A program made the translations under genes and the position numbers. Shown piece after piece: positions 23,320-29,439 of a stretch of DNA of 35,519 bases. The notes below the pieces were generated by a model. It searched no databases. It worked only from the letters and a program-made list of their open reading frames with translations, and was not told the origin of the DNA. Source of the DNA: a virus. The stretch spans positions 1 through 35,519 of IMG/VR virus record IMGVR_UViG_3300020405_000009; one strand, 5' to 3'. Each line of letters opens with the position of its first letter. The stretch's first letter is position 1.

Positions 23320-23522
23320 TATCTTCCAAGTTTCTTCTTTCTACCATATGGTAATTTTTGGGTTTTAACGAACTCCTCCCCACCTTTCGTTATCCACTCA
23401 ATAGTTACCATTTTAGCATCAGAAGACCCTTGAAATGATCTGATTGCTTTTTTCAAAGACAAAGCCTCTATTTCTTTGACTTCTTTTCCATCATCAAATT
23501 TAAAAGTTCTCATTTTTGGCAT
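23319..23522 (-). CDS. 67-residue phage protein of unknown function
   Basis: From ATG at 23520-23522 the product is MPKMRTFKFDDGKEVKEIEA followed by a helix (LSLKKAIRSFQGSSDAK), a strand (MVTIEWITKGG) and a basic tail (QKLPYGRKKKLGR). An upstream in-frame start at 23594 would run through the promoter and is rejected. The alpha/beta layout with basic end suits a small regulatory or nucleic-acid binding protein, but the family is only vaguely familiar from marine phages. It is the first gene of a two-gene minus operon driven from the divergent promoter at 23530-23558. Confidence 0.62.
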   Translation of the reverse strand: MPKMRTFKFDDGKEVKEIEALSLKKAIRSFQGSSDAKMVTIEWITKGGEEFVKTQKLPYGRKKKLGR

Positions 23523-23529
23523 ATACTCT

Positions 23530-23572
23530 AATTTAGCACAGACTTGACACAATGTCAATATTATGCTTAAAT
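23530..23572. promoter_or_regulatory. Divergent promoter pair with back-to-back -35 boxes
   Basis: The palindrome TTGACA-CAA-TGTCAA (23544-23558) provides a -35 box for each strand. Rightward: TTGACA 23544-23549, 17 bases, TTAAAT 23567-23572, predicting a start near 23579 just before the tmRNA acceptor piece. Leftward: TTGACA (23553-23558 complement), 17 bases, TAAATT (23530-23535 complement), predicting transcription into the gene starting at 23522. Confidence 0.6.
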
Positions 23573-23579
23573 ATTCTTG

Positions 23580-23872
23580 TAGACGTTGAAACATTTGGAA
23601 TAAGCGTTAGGGACGTCGGGGCAGTACCGACCACCTCCACCAATACTAGGATGGGTGGCTTACGTAATCCCTTTCGGGGGTGAACCAGGATCGACCGATG
23701 TGTAAAGAGATGTGGAGTTTACCCAGTTGGAACGAGGTAACGGCCAGTTTTTAAATGCAAACACAAAAGCATTAGGATTTGCTGACCTAACAGTTGGCAT
23801 GTCTGAAATGAGATTAGCGGCCTAGTCCAATGATCTCGGGGTTTGGCAACACCTGGCAACAGAAGTTGCCTT
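23580..23872 (+). ncRNA. ssrA: Circularly permuted (two-piece) tmRNA
   Basis: The acceptor half comes first: GGAC, then a T arm with stem GTCGG/CCGAC (23615-23619 and 23627-23631) and loop GGCAGTA, the 3' acceptor strand CACCTCC (23632-23638), discriminator A and encoded CCA (to 23642). After a 33-base spacer comes the 5' acceptor strand GGGGGTG (23676-23682), which pairs fully with CACCTCC (one G-U), then AACCAGGATCGACC, the conserved tmRNA D-region. The tag reading frame starts at GCA 23757 and encodes 22 residues beginning ANTKALGFAD and ending EMRLAA, stop TAG 23823-23825. The -LAA end is the classic degradation signal. A GGCAAC/GTTGCC hairpin (23855-23870) ends the gene. This gene order is the permuted form known from alphaproteobacteria and some cyanobacteria. 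It would rescue stalled ribosomes with SmpB. Outer boundaries are approximate. Confidence 0.88.
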
Positions 23873-23885
23873 AATAAGTATTATT

Positions 23886-24122
23886 ATGTGGAAAGTATTC
23901 GCAATTGTTTGTATATTAGTCCAAGATCCAATGGGCATAGAGCGGCAAGACTGTCAATTGTTTCATGAGACCAAAGACAATAGATTCGAAACAGAAGAAT
24001 TGTGTTTGATACAAGCAGAGAAAAAAGCAGAAGAAATGTTTTATGGATTTACCACATACAATATTCCGTTTGAAGCCATGCAATTTGGCTGTGATCAAGA
24101 AACCCAGATACAGGAAAATTAG
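23886..24122 (+). CDS. Small protein with hydrophobic N-terminus, unknown function
   Basis: The 78-residue protein opens MWKVFAIVCILVQDPMG, a short hydrophobic start that could be a weak signal or anchor, followed by a soluble acidic part with Cys residues (QDCQLFHET, ELCLIQAEKKAEEM, FGCDQETQ). The spaced cysteines would suit disulfides if exported to the periplasm. ATG 23886 lies 14 bases after the tmRNA hairpin, without a strong ribosome site. I recall similar small proteins in marine T4-like phages, function unknown. Confidence 0.58.
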   Translation: MWKVFAIVCILVQDPMGIERQDCQLFHETKDNRFETEELCLIQAEKKAEEMFYGFTTYNIPFEAMQFGCDQETQIQEN

Positions 24123-24169
24123 TACACACTTAACTTATATTAGCACATCATAACCAACTACCTGGCACT

Positions 24170-24176
24170 TAAATAA
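24170..24176 (+). promoter_or_regulatory. Late-promoter-like TAAATAA
   Basis: TAAATAA lies in the 74-base gap before the gene at 24197, with GGAG (24187-24190) between it and the ATG. It is a weak match taken alone. Confidence 0.3.
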
Positions 24177-24196
24177 TTGTTACACTGGAGTTGATG

Positions 24197-24469
24197 ATGT
24201 TTAAATGGGCACAGAAAAGAACAAACTATTGGACAAAATGTCGAAAGAAGGCACCCAAAGTGCCTGACATCACTTGTCCTGATATTGACAAGGTGCTTGA
24301 TATCTGTGAAAAAACACTCACAAAGAAAATGACCAAAACAAAATTCAAACAGATAGAACGTATCATGGAAAGATTGAGACGTGACAACGACAGTCTGAGA
24401 GAGTCCGGTGTATATTGGCATCATACCTGTCGAGATGCAATCAGAGATCTACTGGGCAAAAAAACCTAA
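24197..24469 (+). CDS. Small basic helical phage protein of unknown function
   Basis: The protein is about 90 residues, opening MFKWAQKRTNYWTKCRKKAPKV, with later CPDIDKVLDICEKTL and a long charged helix (KFKQIERIMERLRRDNDSLRESG), ending WHHTCRDAIRDLLGKKT. Three tandem start codons occur (TTG 24191, ATG 24194, ATG 24197); 24197 is six bases after GGAG, the best spacing. The cysteines and histidine (C-x6-C...HHTC) might bind metal, but this is not a known motif. The helix suggests a coiled coil. A strong promoter begins right after the stop, so this gene ends a unit. Confidence 0.6.
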   Translation: MFKWAQKRTNYWTKCRKKAPKVPDITCPDIDKVLDICEKTLTKKMTKTKFKQIERIMERLRRDNDSLRESGVYWHHTCRDAIRDLLGKKT

Positions 24470-24471
24470 GG

Positions 24472-24500
24472 TTGACATTACACCCATCTTATGCTATAAT
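24472..24500 (+). promoter_or_regulatory. Perfect consensus sigma70 promoter TTGACA-17-TATAAT
   Basis: TTGACA 24472-24477 and TATAAT 24495-24500 are both perfect, with 17-base spacing and TATGC before the -10 box. The predicted start is near 24507, leaving a leader of about 73 bases that ends in AGGAGG upstream of ATG 24580. This is the strongest promoter in the window by consensus and points to early transcription by host polymerase. Confidence 0.88.
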
Positions 24501-24579
24501 AGTGATGTATTTGTAGACTTTGTTCTATTGTTGAACGCATCTATTGATACAACATATAGTACCATAGGAGGATTTTTAT

Positions 24580-25656
24580 ATGTCAAATGTACGAACACTT
24601 CTTGACGTTGTAGAAGAAGTCAAAAGAGAAGCACCAGAAGATGTACCTAACTGGATAAAAAGGTACGATGAAGCAAAAATTAATCTCAAAAACAAATTAG
24701 ATCAAGGCTTTACATTGCCACTTGGCACTGAAGCACATCCTTTAGAAGACTTTGCATTTAATTATTCTGTTCAACGTGACGTACGACCTGGACACGTGAT
24801 GAACATTATGAGAAAGTTTGATCCCAGAGTGTGTTGCCCTGTGTCAGCAGTAAGAAGATCAGATGGAAAAACACTCTACATTTTTGATGGACAACACAGA
24901 GCAGTCAGTCTTGCATTATTGGGATTCAAAAGCATTCCGGTTACCATTGTAGAAACTGATGAACCTGCGTTTGATGCCATTGCATTTGAAATAGTTAATG
25001 ACACAGGTATATTGAGGGCGGGCACAGAAGAAATACACAGAGTATTACTACACAGATATAAAATGGGAGAAACAGATGTTGAAGGTAGACCATGGAAAGC
25101 AAGACAGGTACAAGACGCTTTTGATACGGTTGGTATAGATTTAGAACCAAAACGTGTAAGAAAAAGTACAGGTAAATGTGGACCAAATCCTTTTTACTTT
25201 TCACATTTTGATTATGCCTATAAAGGTTTAACGATGGCTGGTAAGCAAGGCTTGTTACAGGCATTAGAAGCAATCAAAGAAACATTTCCTGATGAAGACG
25301 GTGGAGAAATCAACCAAGGCTTGTTTATTGGATTGATGAAGCAGTATGAATTATCAGCAGGTAGATTGCACAGATTACCCACTGATTGGATGAAGCAATT
25401 GTTGGCCAGTGCCAAAACAGTCTGTCCAAGTGCCACACTGATACATACCGCCTCTAAAAGACAATGGCAACATGCTAATGGTACTGGTTGGGACGCTCCG
25501 GTGGCAATGGCTCATGTATTAAAAGAAATTTATGAGCAAGAACAACCTGAAGGGTTTGAACCTAGTTTCATACCACAAGTGAAAGTTGGTATCGCTGAAC
25601 GTAACATCAGTGAAGAGTCAGAAGCACAAACTGCCTTTAGAAAATATGTCGGATGA
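24580..25656 (+). CDS. ParB/Srx-fold domain protein
   Basis: The 358-residue protein contains YIFDGQHRAVSLALLGFKSIPVTIVE (about 100-125). This matches the ParB/sulfiredoxin-like nuclease motif DGxHR (Asp103-Arg107) followed by the helix and strand typical of the N-terminal domain of ParB, including RPGHVMNIMRKFDPRVCCPVSAVRR before it. The remaining two thirds (RAGTEEIHRVLLHRYKMG, RKSTGKCGPNPFYFSHFDYAYKGL, WQHANGTGWDAPVAMAHVLKEIY) are not recognised. Proteins of this fold act as CTP/ATP hydrolases, nucleases or DNA binders. A perfect sigma70 promoter and AGGAGG at 24566-24571 suggest strong early expression, in keeping with host takeover. Function is inferred only at the fold level. Confidence 0.68.
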   Translation: MSNVRTLLDVVEEVKREAPEDVPNWIKRYDEAKINLKNKLDQGFTLPLGTEAHPLEDFAFNYSVQRDVRPGHVMNIMRKFDPRVCCPVSAVRRSDGKTLYIFDGQHRAVSLALLGFKSIPVTIVETDEPAFDAIAFEIVNDTGILRAGTEEIHRVLLHRYKMGETDVEGRPWKARQVQDAFDTVGIDLEPKRVRKSTGKCGPNPFYFSHFDYAYKGLTMAGKQGLLQALEAIKETFPDEDGGEINQGLFIGLMKQYELSAGRLHRLPTDWMKQLLASAKTVCPSATLIHTASKRQWQHANGTGWDAPVAMAHVLKEIYEQEQPEGFEPSFIPQVKVGIAERNISEESEAQTAFRKYVG

Positions 25657-25825
25657 AGTCTTCTACAAAGTAATAGTGACACAAAACAACAAAGAAGATA
25701 TCTTATATTATGGTTACATGTTTTATCAAACTGTTATGGAAGATGTTGAATTGTTGTATGAAGAAGGCGCTGATGCTGTTGAAATGGAAATGATAACTGA
25801 ACAGGAGTTCAATGAACAACTTTGA
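25646..25825 (+). CDS. Small acidic protein of unknown function
   Basis: From ATG 25646 the 59-residue product is MSDEVFYKVIVTQNNKEDIL, followed by YYGYMFYQTVMEDVELLYEEGADAV split around an acidic helix, ending EQEFNEQL. The frame is open upstream inside the ParB-like gene, but 25646 gives a sensible 11-base overlap. It overlaps the next gene by 14 bases. A small acidic early protein could be an inhibitor of a host protein or a DNA mimic; that is only inference from charge and position. Confidence 0.6.
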   Translation: MSDEVFYKVIVTQNNKEDILYYGYMFYQTVMEDVELLYEEGADAVEMEMITEQEFNEQL

Positions 25826-26339
25826 GAATCTAACAAATTTGCCTGATATAACTTTCAAATCCAAAGGCAAACCTCAATTGGCTGAATTGGCCCGTTATGT
25901 TGATCATATGAAACAAAGTTTGTTTGATGAGCAATGGAGTCATGGCACAAAGAAGCATATAAAAACTGCCATGACATTGTACATTAGATCCATGCAAAAA
26001 CAGTTGGCGCCAATGGGTGCCCACTACCGAGCGGATAACATCATTGGCAAACAACATCTAGAACATGTGATACCACAAAACAAAATAATTACGGCTTATC
26101 TGCACGACAAGATCACAGCAGAAGTGATGTTACAGATGCCTTTGTGTATGATAGATGATCCAGACAAACACATGTTTGAAGGTGACTGGCAACAGGCAGG
26201 AGACTGGCATTTTCCTTTTAGAAGATACCTATCAGCAGGATTTACAAAAACAATCAAGGATGTTACAGGCAAAGCAATAGATCTTCAAAATTACACTTTA
26301 TATGATCATTTTGACATGTTGGGGTACAAGGTTGACTAA
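25812..26339 (+). CDS. HNH-like protein of unknown function
   Basis: The 175-residue protein has QHLEHVIPQNKIITAYL at about 81-97. EHVIPQ resembles the EHxxPQ core of one group of HNH nucleases, where His coordinates the metal. No clear second histidine/asparagine pair in HNH spacing follows, although His-rich segments occur later (DPDKHMFEGDW, GDWHFPFRRY). It may therefore be a diverged or inactive HNH fold. It overlaps the upstream small gene by 14 bases and is the last gene of the early unit begun at 24580. A sigma70-like promoter starts inside its last codons. Confidence 0.5.
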   Translation: MNNFENLTNLPDITFKSKGKPQLAELARYVDHMKQSLFDEQWSHGTKKHIKTAMTLYIRSMQKQLAPMGAHYRADNIIGKQHLEHVIPQNKIITAYLHDKITAEVMLQMPLCMIDDPDKHMFEGDWQQAGDWHFPFRRYLSAGFTKTIKDVTGKAIDLQNYTLYDHFDMLGYKVD

Positions 26340-26361
26340 TTTCCATTTGTGTTATATAATG
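26332..26361 (+). promoter_or_regulatory. Sigma70-like promoter TTGACT-18-TATAAT
   Basis: TTGACT 26332-26337 overlaps the stop of the upstream gene; TATAAT lies at 26356-26361 with an 18-base spacer (or TATATA at 26354 with 16). The predicted start is near 26368. It leaves a long leader of about 136 bases before the next gene. Confidence 0.6.
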
Positions 26362-26367
26362 GTAATA

Positions 26368-26503
26368 ACAACACACATTGAGTAAATGGTGTAAATCATT
26401 TGTAACCTCAATTTGTACACCCGCCTTAGGGATTTATTTGTATGCCTAGGGGTTGTGACAGCCGTCTGGGCGAGATACATTGTTTACTCGTGTGTTAAAA
26501 ATT
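26368..26503 (+). promoter_or_regulatory. Long structured 5' leader of unknown type
   Basis: No gene fits in this stretch. It contains GGTGTA and TACACC as 6-base arms of a stem with a 25-30 base loop, two related blocks GCCTTAGGG and GCCTAGGGG, and GGGGTTGTGACAG followed by CCGTCTGGGC. The last two resemble conserved parts of the ZTP (pfl) riboswitch, but spacing does not allow the known fold. The downstream ATG at 26504 has no Shine-Dalgarno sequence. The combination of promoter, GC-richer leader and SD-less start suggests a cis-acting RNA element. Confidence 0.4.
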
Positions 26504-26947
26504 ATGAGCAAGACAAAAGAACTATTAGAAGGATTGAATCAAATCACTGCCAAGCCATCTGTACCAGATCCAATCTACACATCTGTGAGTAATCAATACG
26601 GAGAAAAAGCGGACGGTAAGCCTATCTACATCGATAGACTGTATGGTGGACTTTATGGCGATACAAAAGTTATTAACAAAGACCATACCACCTATAAAGG
26701 CAAGATACATAAACGAAGACGATTGCTTAGTAAAAAAGATATACACGGCGAGCCTTACAGTTTTTATAGTGTGTGCTATGAAACAGCAGACGGTAGATGG
26801 TTTGACAACGCAGGTTTGCCCATAGACGCACCTAAGAAACTTGAACCAGAAAAGAAAAAAACACAAGAAGAAATTGAGGAAGAACAACAACAAAAGGCAG
26901 AAATGGCCAAACGTAAAGAAGCCGCTATACTGGCAAATCTAAAATGA
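26504..26947 (+). CDS. Phage protein of unknown function with charged coiled-coil tail
   Basis: From ATG 26504 the 147-residue product starts MSKTKELLEGLNQITAKPSV. The middle has an aromatic, possibly beta-rich domain (YIDRLYGGLYGDTKVINKD, GEPYSFYSVCYETADGRWFDNAG), and the last 40 residues are a highly charged helix (KLEPEKKKTQEEIEEEQQQK and on). A TTG at 26480 in the same frame would lengthen the protein but lies within the leader; ATG is preferred. The stop overlaps the next ATG by four bases (ATGA). The family is not recognised. Confidence 0.6.
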   Translation: MSKTKELLEGLNQITAKPSVPDPIYTSVSNQYGEKADGKPIYIDRLYGGLYGDTKVINKDHTTYKGKIHKRRRLLSKKDIHGEPYSFYSVCYETADGRWFDNAGLPIDAPKKLEPEKKKTQEEIEEEQQQKAEMAKRKEAAILANLK

Positions 26948-27096
26948 CATCACTCGCAAAACTTTTAGAACCTAGCAAATACAGACTTATGGACAATGCC
27001 AAACGTATGATGGAGACTGCAAATGATCCATGGTTTAAATCATATTGGCAAAAAGTGTATGTTCATCTCTGTCAGCAATACAAAAAACTCAACTAA
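26944..27096 (+). CDS. 50-residue protein of unknown function
   Basis: The product reads MTSLAKLLEPSKYRLMDNAK, then RMMETANDPWFKSYWQKVYV, then HLCQQYKKLN. The ATG overlaps the upstream stop as ATGA, the arrangement used by real coupled genes in this genome. It is helical, basic and aromatic. It shares the transcript with the preceding gene and is followed by the structured non-coding stretch at 27097. Confidence 0.55.
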   Translation: MTSLAKLLEPSKYRLMDNAKRMMETANDPWFKSYWQKVYVHLCQQYKKLN

Positions 27097-27240
27097 ATAT
27101 TTACGTAGCGCCACATAGTGTGACGCCGGCTTTTACAACGACGCATCCGAGTACCGTTAGGGAAAGGCCTTTTATGGGAATCCAGCGCCGTGCCGTAAGC
27201 GATAACATCGCCAACAATCAACATAGTGTAGTATGGTAAA
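27097..27240 (+). ncRNA. Candidate structured RNA of unknown class
   Basis: This 150-base gap is clearly GC-richer than its surroundings and holds no convincing gene. It contains a hairpin around 27108-27126 (GCG, CACA/TGTG, CGC), the palindrome AAAGGCCTTT, and a perfect GCGAT-AAC-ATCGC hairpin (27199-27211). AGGGAAAGG, GGGAATCC and GCCGTAAGCGATAA occur in the order of cobalamin-riboswitch core boxes, but key boxes are missing. CATAGTGT occurs at both ends (27112 and 27222). It might be a small RNA, a 3' UTR element or a riboswitch-like leader. Confidence 0.35.
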
Positions 27241-27247
27241 CAAGGTA

Positions 27248-27276
27248 TTGACTCCACCGTGCTTCTATGCTACACT
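27248..27276 (+). promoter_or_regulatory. Sigma70-like promoter TTGACT-17-TACACT at the head of the 2OG island
   Basis: TTGACT 27248-27253 and TACACT 27271-27276 are spaced by 17 bases; the start would be near 27283 and TTGGAGAAG (27286-27294) gives the ribosome site for ATG 27298. TAGTGTAG (27224-27231) and CTACACTA (27270-27277) form a perfect inverted repeat that brackets the promoter and includes the -10 box. Confidence 0.6.
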
Positions 27277-27297
27277 ACATTATTATTGGAGAAGTGT

Positions 27298-28110
27298 ATG
27301 CAAGTAAAAAGAAAGTTACGACCTAGCGAAATAAATGCCAATTACGGGGATCTACCAAAAGATATAAACTCATATATCAATGACAGTGTTATGGCCAAAC
27401 AGCCAGAAATAGATCTTTGGCAGTTTATGCAGACAAGACCTGACAAGTTGTATGAAGAATGGGCATACGAAGTTGACTCGGACACCACCACAACATATGA
27501 CGCCAAACCTTTTACAAGATTAGATTTAAATAAAAAAGACTTTTTTGACTATATGAGAGATCACAAAGACACTTGTCAAAAAAAGTTTTACGAACGTAGA
27601 CCTTATCATAATGGAAGAAGTGAACTGACAGAAAACTTTCCTATGCAATGTGGTTACAACTCAGGTAACACAATCGAATACAATTGGGGATTGTATGGAA
27701 ACAGCAATGAAGAAATCAAAGAAATGTTGGGATCAAGAAAAGTTTGGGAGGATCAAATTGGAATAGATTATGACACCGCATTGATTAGATTATTGTGCTA
27801 TATGCCAGGACAAATTTTGCCATGGCACGTGGACAATCTCGGAAACTGGTGCAGAAATAACAAAAATCTTAATCCTAACATAGACACAAGAATTTGTGAT
27901 TTAGGACCTATCAAAAGATATCTAGTAATGATTACTGATTGGCATTGGGGACATGTGATACAATTTGAAAACAGTTACTTTCCTAATTACAAAAGTGGAG
28001 ATGTGTTTGATCTACCTATACCAAGGCCACACTGCTCTGCTAACATGGGAATGAGGATCAAGTTAACATGTAGTATCAGTGGTGCACAGACACACGACTA
28101 TACACAATGA
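27298..28110 (+). CDS. 2OG-Fe(II) oxygenase family protein (copy 2 of 7)
   Basis: The 270-residue protein has LLCYMPGQILPWHVDN with iron ligands His177/Asp179, then VMITDWHWGHVIQF, KSGDVFDLP, the distal His245 in RPHCSANMG, and Arg253 or Lys255 as 2OG anchor in MRIKLTCSISG. About 160 N-terminal residues precede the core and include a conserved-looking TIEYNWGLYG, also found as TTESNWGLDP in the gene at 28819. It is a complete candidate dioxygenase. Start is ATG 27298 with GGAGAAG upstream; an earlier TTG would run through the promoter. It overlaps the next oxygenase gene by four bases (ATGA), starting a six-gene coupled operon to 31719. Substrate unknown. Confidence 0.82.
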   Translation: MQVKRKLRPSEINANYGDLPKDINSYINDSVMAKQPEIDLWQFMQTRPDKLYEEWAYEVDSDTTTTYDAKPFTRLDLNKKDFFDYMRDHKDTCQKKFYERRPYHNGRSELTENFPMQCGYNSGNTIEYNWGLYGNSNEEIKEMLGSRKVWEDQIGIDYDTALIRLLCYMPGQILPWHVDNLGNWCRNNKNLNPNIDTRICDLGPIKRYLVMITDWHWGHVIQFENSYFPNYKSGDVFDLPIPRPHCSANMGMRIKLTCSISGAQTHDYTQ

Positions 28111-28829
28111 AACTAAAGCATCCAATATCAGAGACACGTCTTGATCCAAAGGACGCAGTGCCAAACGAAATATTAGAACAATATCCATGGCATTGGAATC
28201 CTATGGAACAGAATCATACAGATGCAAATCATTTTATGAAAAACATAGACTTTGATTGGAAAGGTCTAGGTGATTGGGCAATTCAACAATGCAATACACA
28301 TCTTACACCTCAAAAATATTGGCGTTTTGATTATGAACAAGATGCCATATATCATGCTAAAGAAAATGTTAACAACATGCCTATCAAGGAACAGGCATTG
28401 ATGGCATTTAAAAATAATACGCATAGTGAACACAACAGCCAATATTTTAAAATTGCCAACGAAGAATTTAAACACTGGCTAGGTCCTTTACAAGATATGT
28501 TTCCAAACTTGAAAAAAGAAAAGATGGGTATTAGTCTTTTTGTGCAACCACCAGGCCACACTATGTTTACTCACGTTGATACTTATAGTAGTTTTATTAG
28601 AAGGACAGGTGATGCCAAAGCAGACTACACTGTCTTAAGGCGTTACATGGCGTTTGTGAGAGATTGGGACTTTGGACATTTTTTCCATTATGGAAATCAT
28701 TGTTTCAGTCAATGGCGATCAGGAGACTGTTGGGATCTTGTGCCTGGCGTGTACCATGGTAGTGCTAATGCAGGAGTCAATCCTAAAATTACCATACACT
28801 GGAGTGGCGAATTGAAAGATGTTGGATAA
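28107..28829 (+). CDS. 2OG-Fe(II) oxygenase family protein (copy 3 of 7)
   Basis: The 240-residue protein has ISLFVQPPGHTMFTHVDTY with ligands His156/Asp158, then AFVRDWDFGHFFHYG, WRSGDCWDLVPGVYHGSANAG with the distal His217, and NPKITIHWSG with Lys227 in place of the usual Arg. It belongs with copies 2 and 4 in the subfamily GD-x7-H-x-SAN-x-G...K-x-T. The N-terminal 130 residues are charged and Trp-rich and may bind the substrate. ATGA overlap with copy 2 and an 11-base overlap with copy 4 imply coordinated translation. Whether Lys can anchor 2OG here is uncertain, though Lys is used by some family members. Confidence 0.8.
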   Translation: MKLKHPISETRLDPKDAVPNEILEQYPWHWNPMEQNHTDANHFMKNIDFDWKGLGDWAIQQCNTHLTPQKYWRFDYEQDAIYHAKENVNNMPIKEQALMAFKNNTHSEHNSQYFKIANEEFKHWLGPLQDMFPNLKKEKMGISLFVQPPGHTMFTHVDTYSSFIRRTGDAKADYTVLRRYMAFVRDWDFGHFFHYGNHCFSQWRSGDCWDLVPGVYHGSANAGVNPKITIHWSGELKDVG

Positions 28830-29439
28830 TCAATATTTCAAAAAATTTCTTAAAGAAAAAAATGTAGACTTGCATCAGCACATTGATATCAATAAATTAT
28901 GTAATCTAGATATTGAGCCAAGTGAATTTGAAAAATTTGCCAACAAACACAGGCAAGAAGCCACAGTAAAGTGGTATCATCCAAGACCGTTTTTAAATGC
29001 TGAAACAAATGAACAAGCCATCAATGCCAATTGGATTGGCTACAACGAGCACAATACTACAGAAAGCAATTGGGGACTAGACCCAAAGCACAACCAAACG
29101 CTGAAACAGATGATAGGCAAAGATAACTTTATTAAAATGGGAATTGATCCAAACGAAACATTATTGAGACTGTTAGAGTATATGCCTGGGCATTGTTTAC
29201 CTTTACACTACGACGGCTTTGAAGGATTCAAAAGATTATACGGCAAGGATGACAGCACTAGATTTTTTGTGGCCATAAGTGAATGGGATTGGGGTCACGT
29301 GTTACAGGTACACGATAATATAATATCTAACTGGCAACCTGGGGATACATACATTATTCCAGCAGGTGTATGTCATGCCAGTGCTAATTTTGGCATCAGT
29401 GCAAAATACACTTTGACTGTGACAGGAGTGAGAAAATGA
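28819..29439 (+). CDS. 2OG-Fe(II) oxygenase family protein (copy 4 of 7)
   Basis: The 206-residue protein has LLRLLEYMPGHCLPLHYDGF with ligands His130/Asp132, AISEWDWGHVLQVHDN, WQPGDTYIIPAGVCHASANFG with the distal His186, and Lys196 in SAKYTLTVTG. It is closest to copy 2: both have NxTxESNWGL/NTIEYNWGL and YMPG before the HxD motif. The short N-terminus makes it the most compact member. Its start overlaps copy 3 by 11 bases and its stop overlaps the aminotransferase start by four bases, so it is physically tied to sugar or amine chemistry. Confidence 0.8.
   Translation: MLDNQYFKKFLKEKNVDLHQHIDINKLCNLDIEPSEFEKFANKHRQEATVKWYHPRPFLNAETNEQAINANWIGYNEHNTTESNWGLDPKHNQTLKQMIGKDNFIKMGIDPNETLLRLLEYMPGHCLPLHYDGFEGFKRLYGKDDSTRFFVAISEWDWGHVLQVHDNIISNWQPGDTYIIPAGVCHASANFGISAKYTLTVTGVRK

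Noticed and set aside
26430-26475. True ZTP (pfl) riboswitch
   Set aside because: The 5' and 3' conserved strings lie side by side with no room for the helices that normally separate them.
27045-27239. Plus-strand frame of about 64 codons across the structured gap
   Set aside because: It overlaps the better-supported 50-residue gene ending at 27096, has no ribosome site, and its sequence is explained by the GC-rich structured stretch.
27097-27240. Cobalamin riboswitch
   Set aside because: Some boxes are similar, but the CCGCAAC-type and AGCCxGGAGAC-type segments cannot be matched and a promoter follows it; kept only as an unassigned structured RNA.
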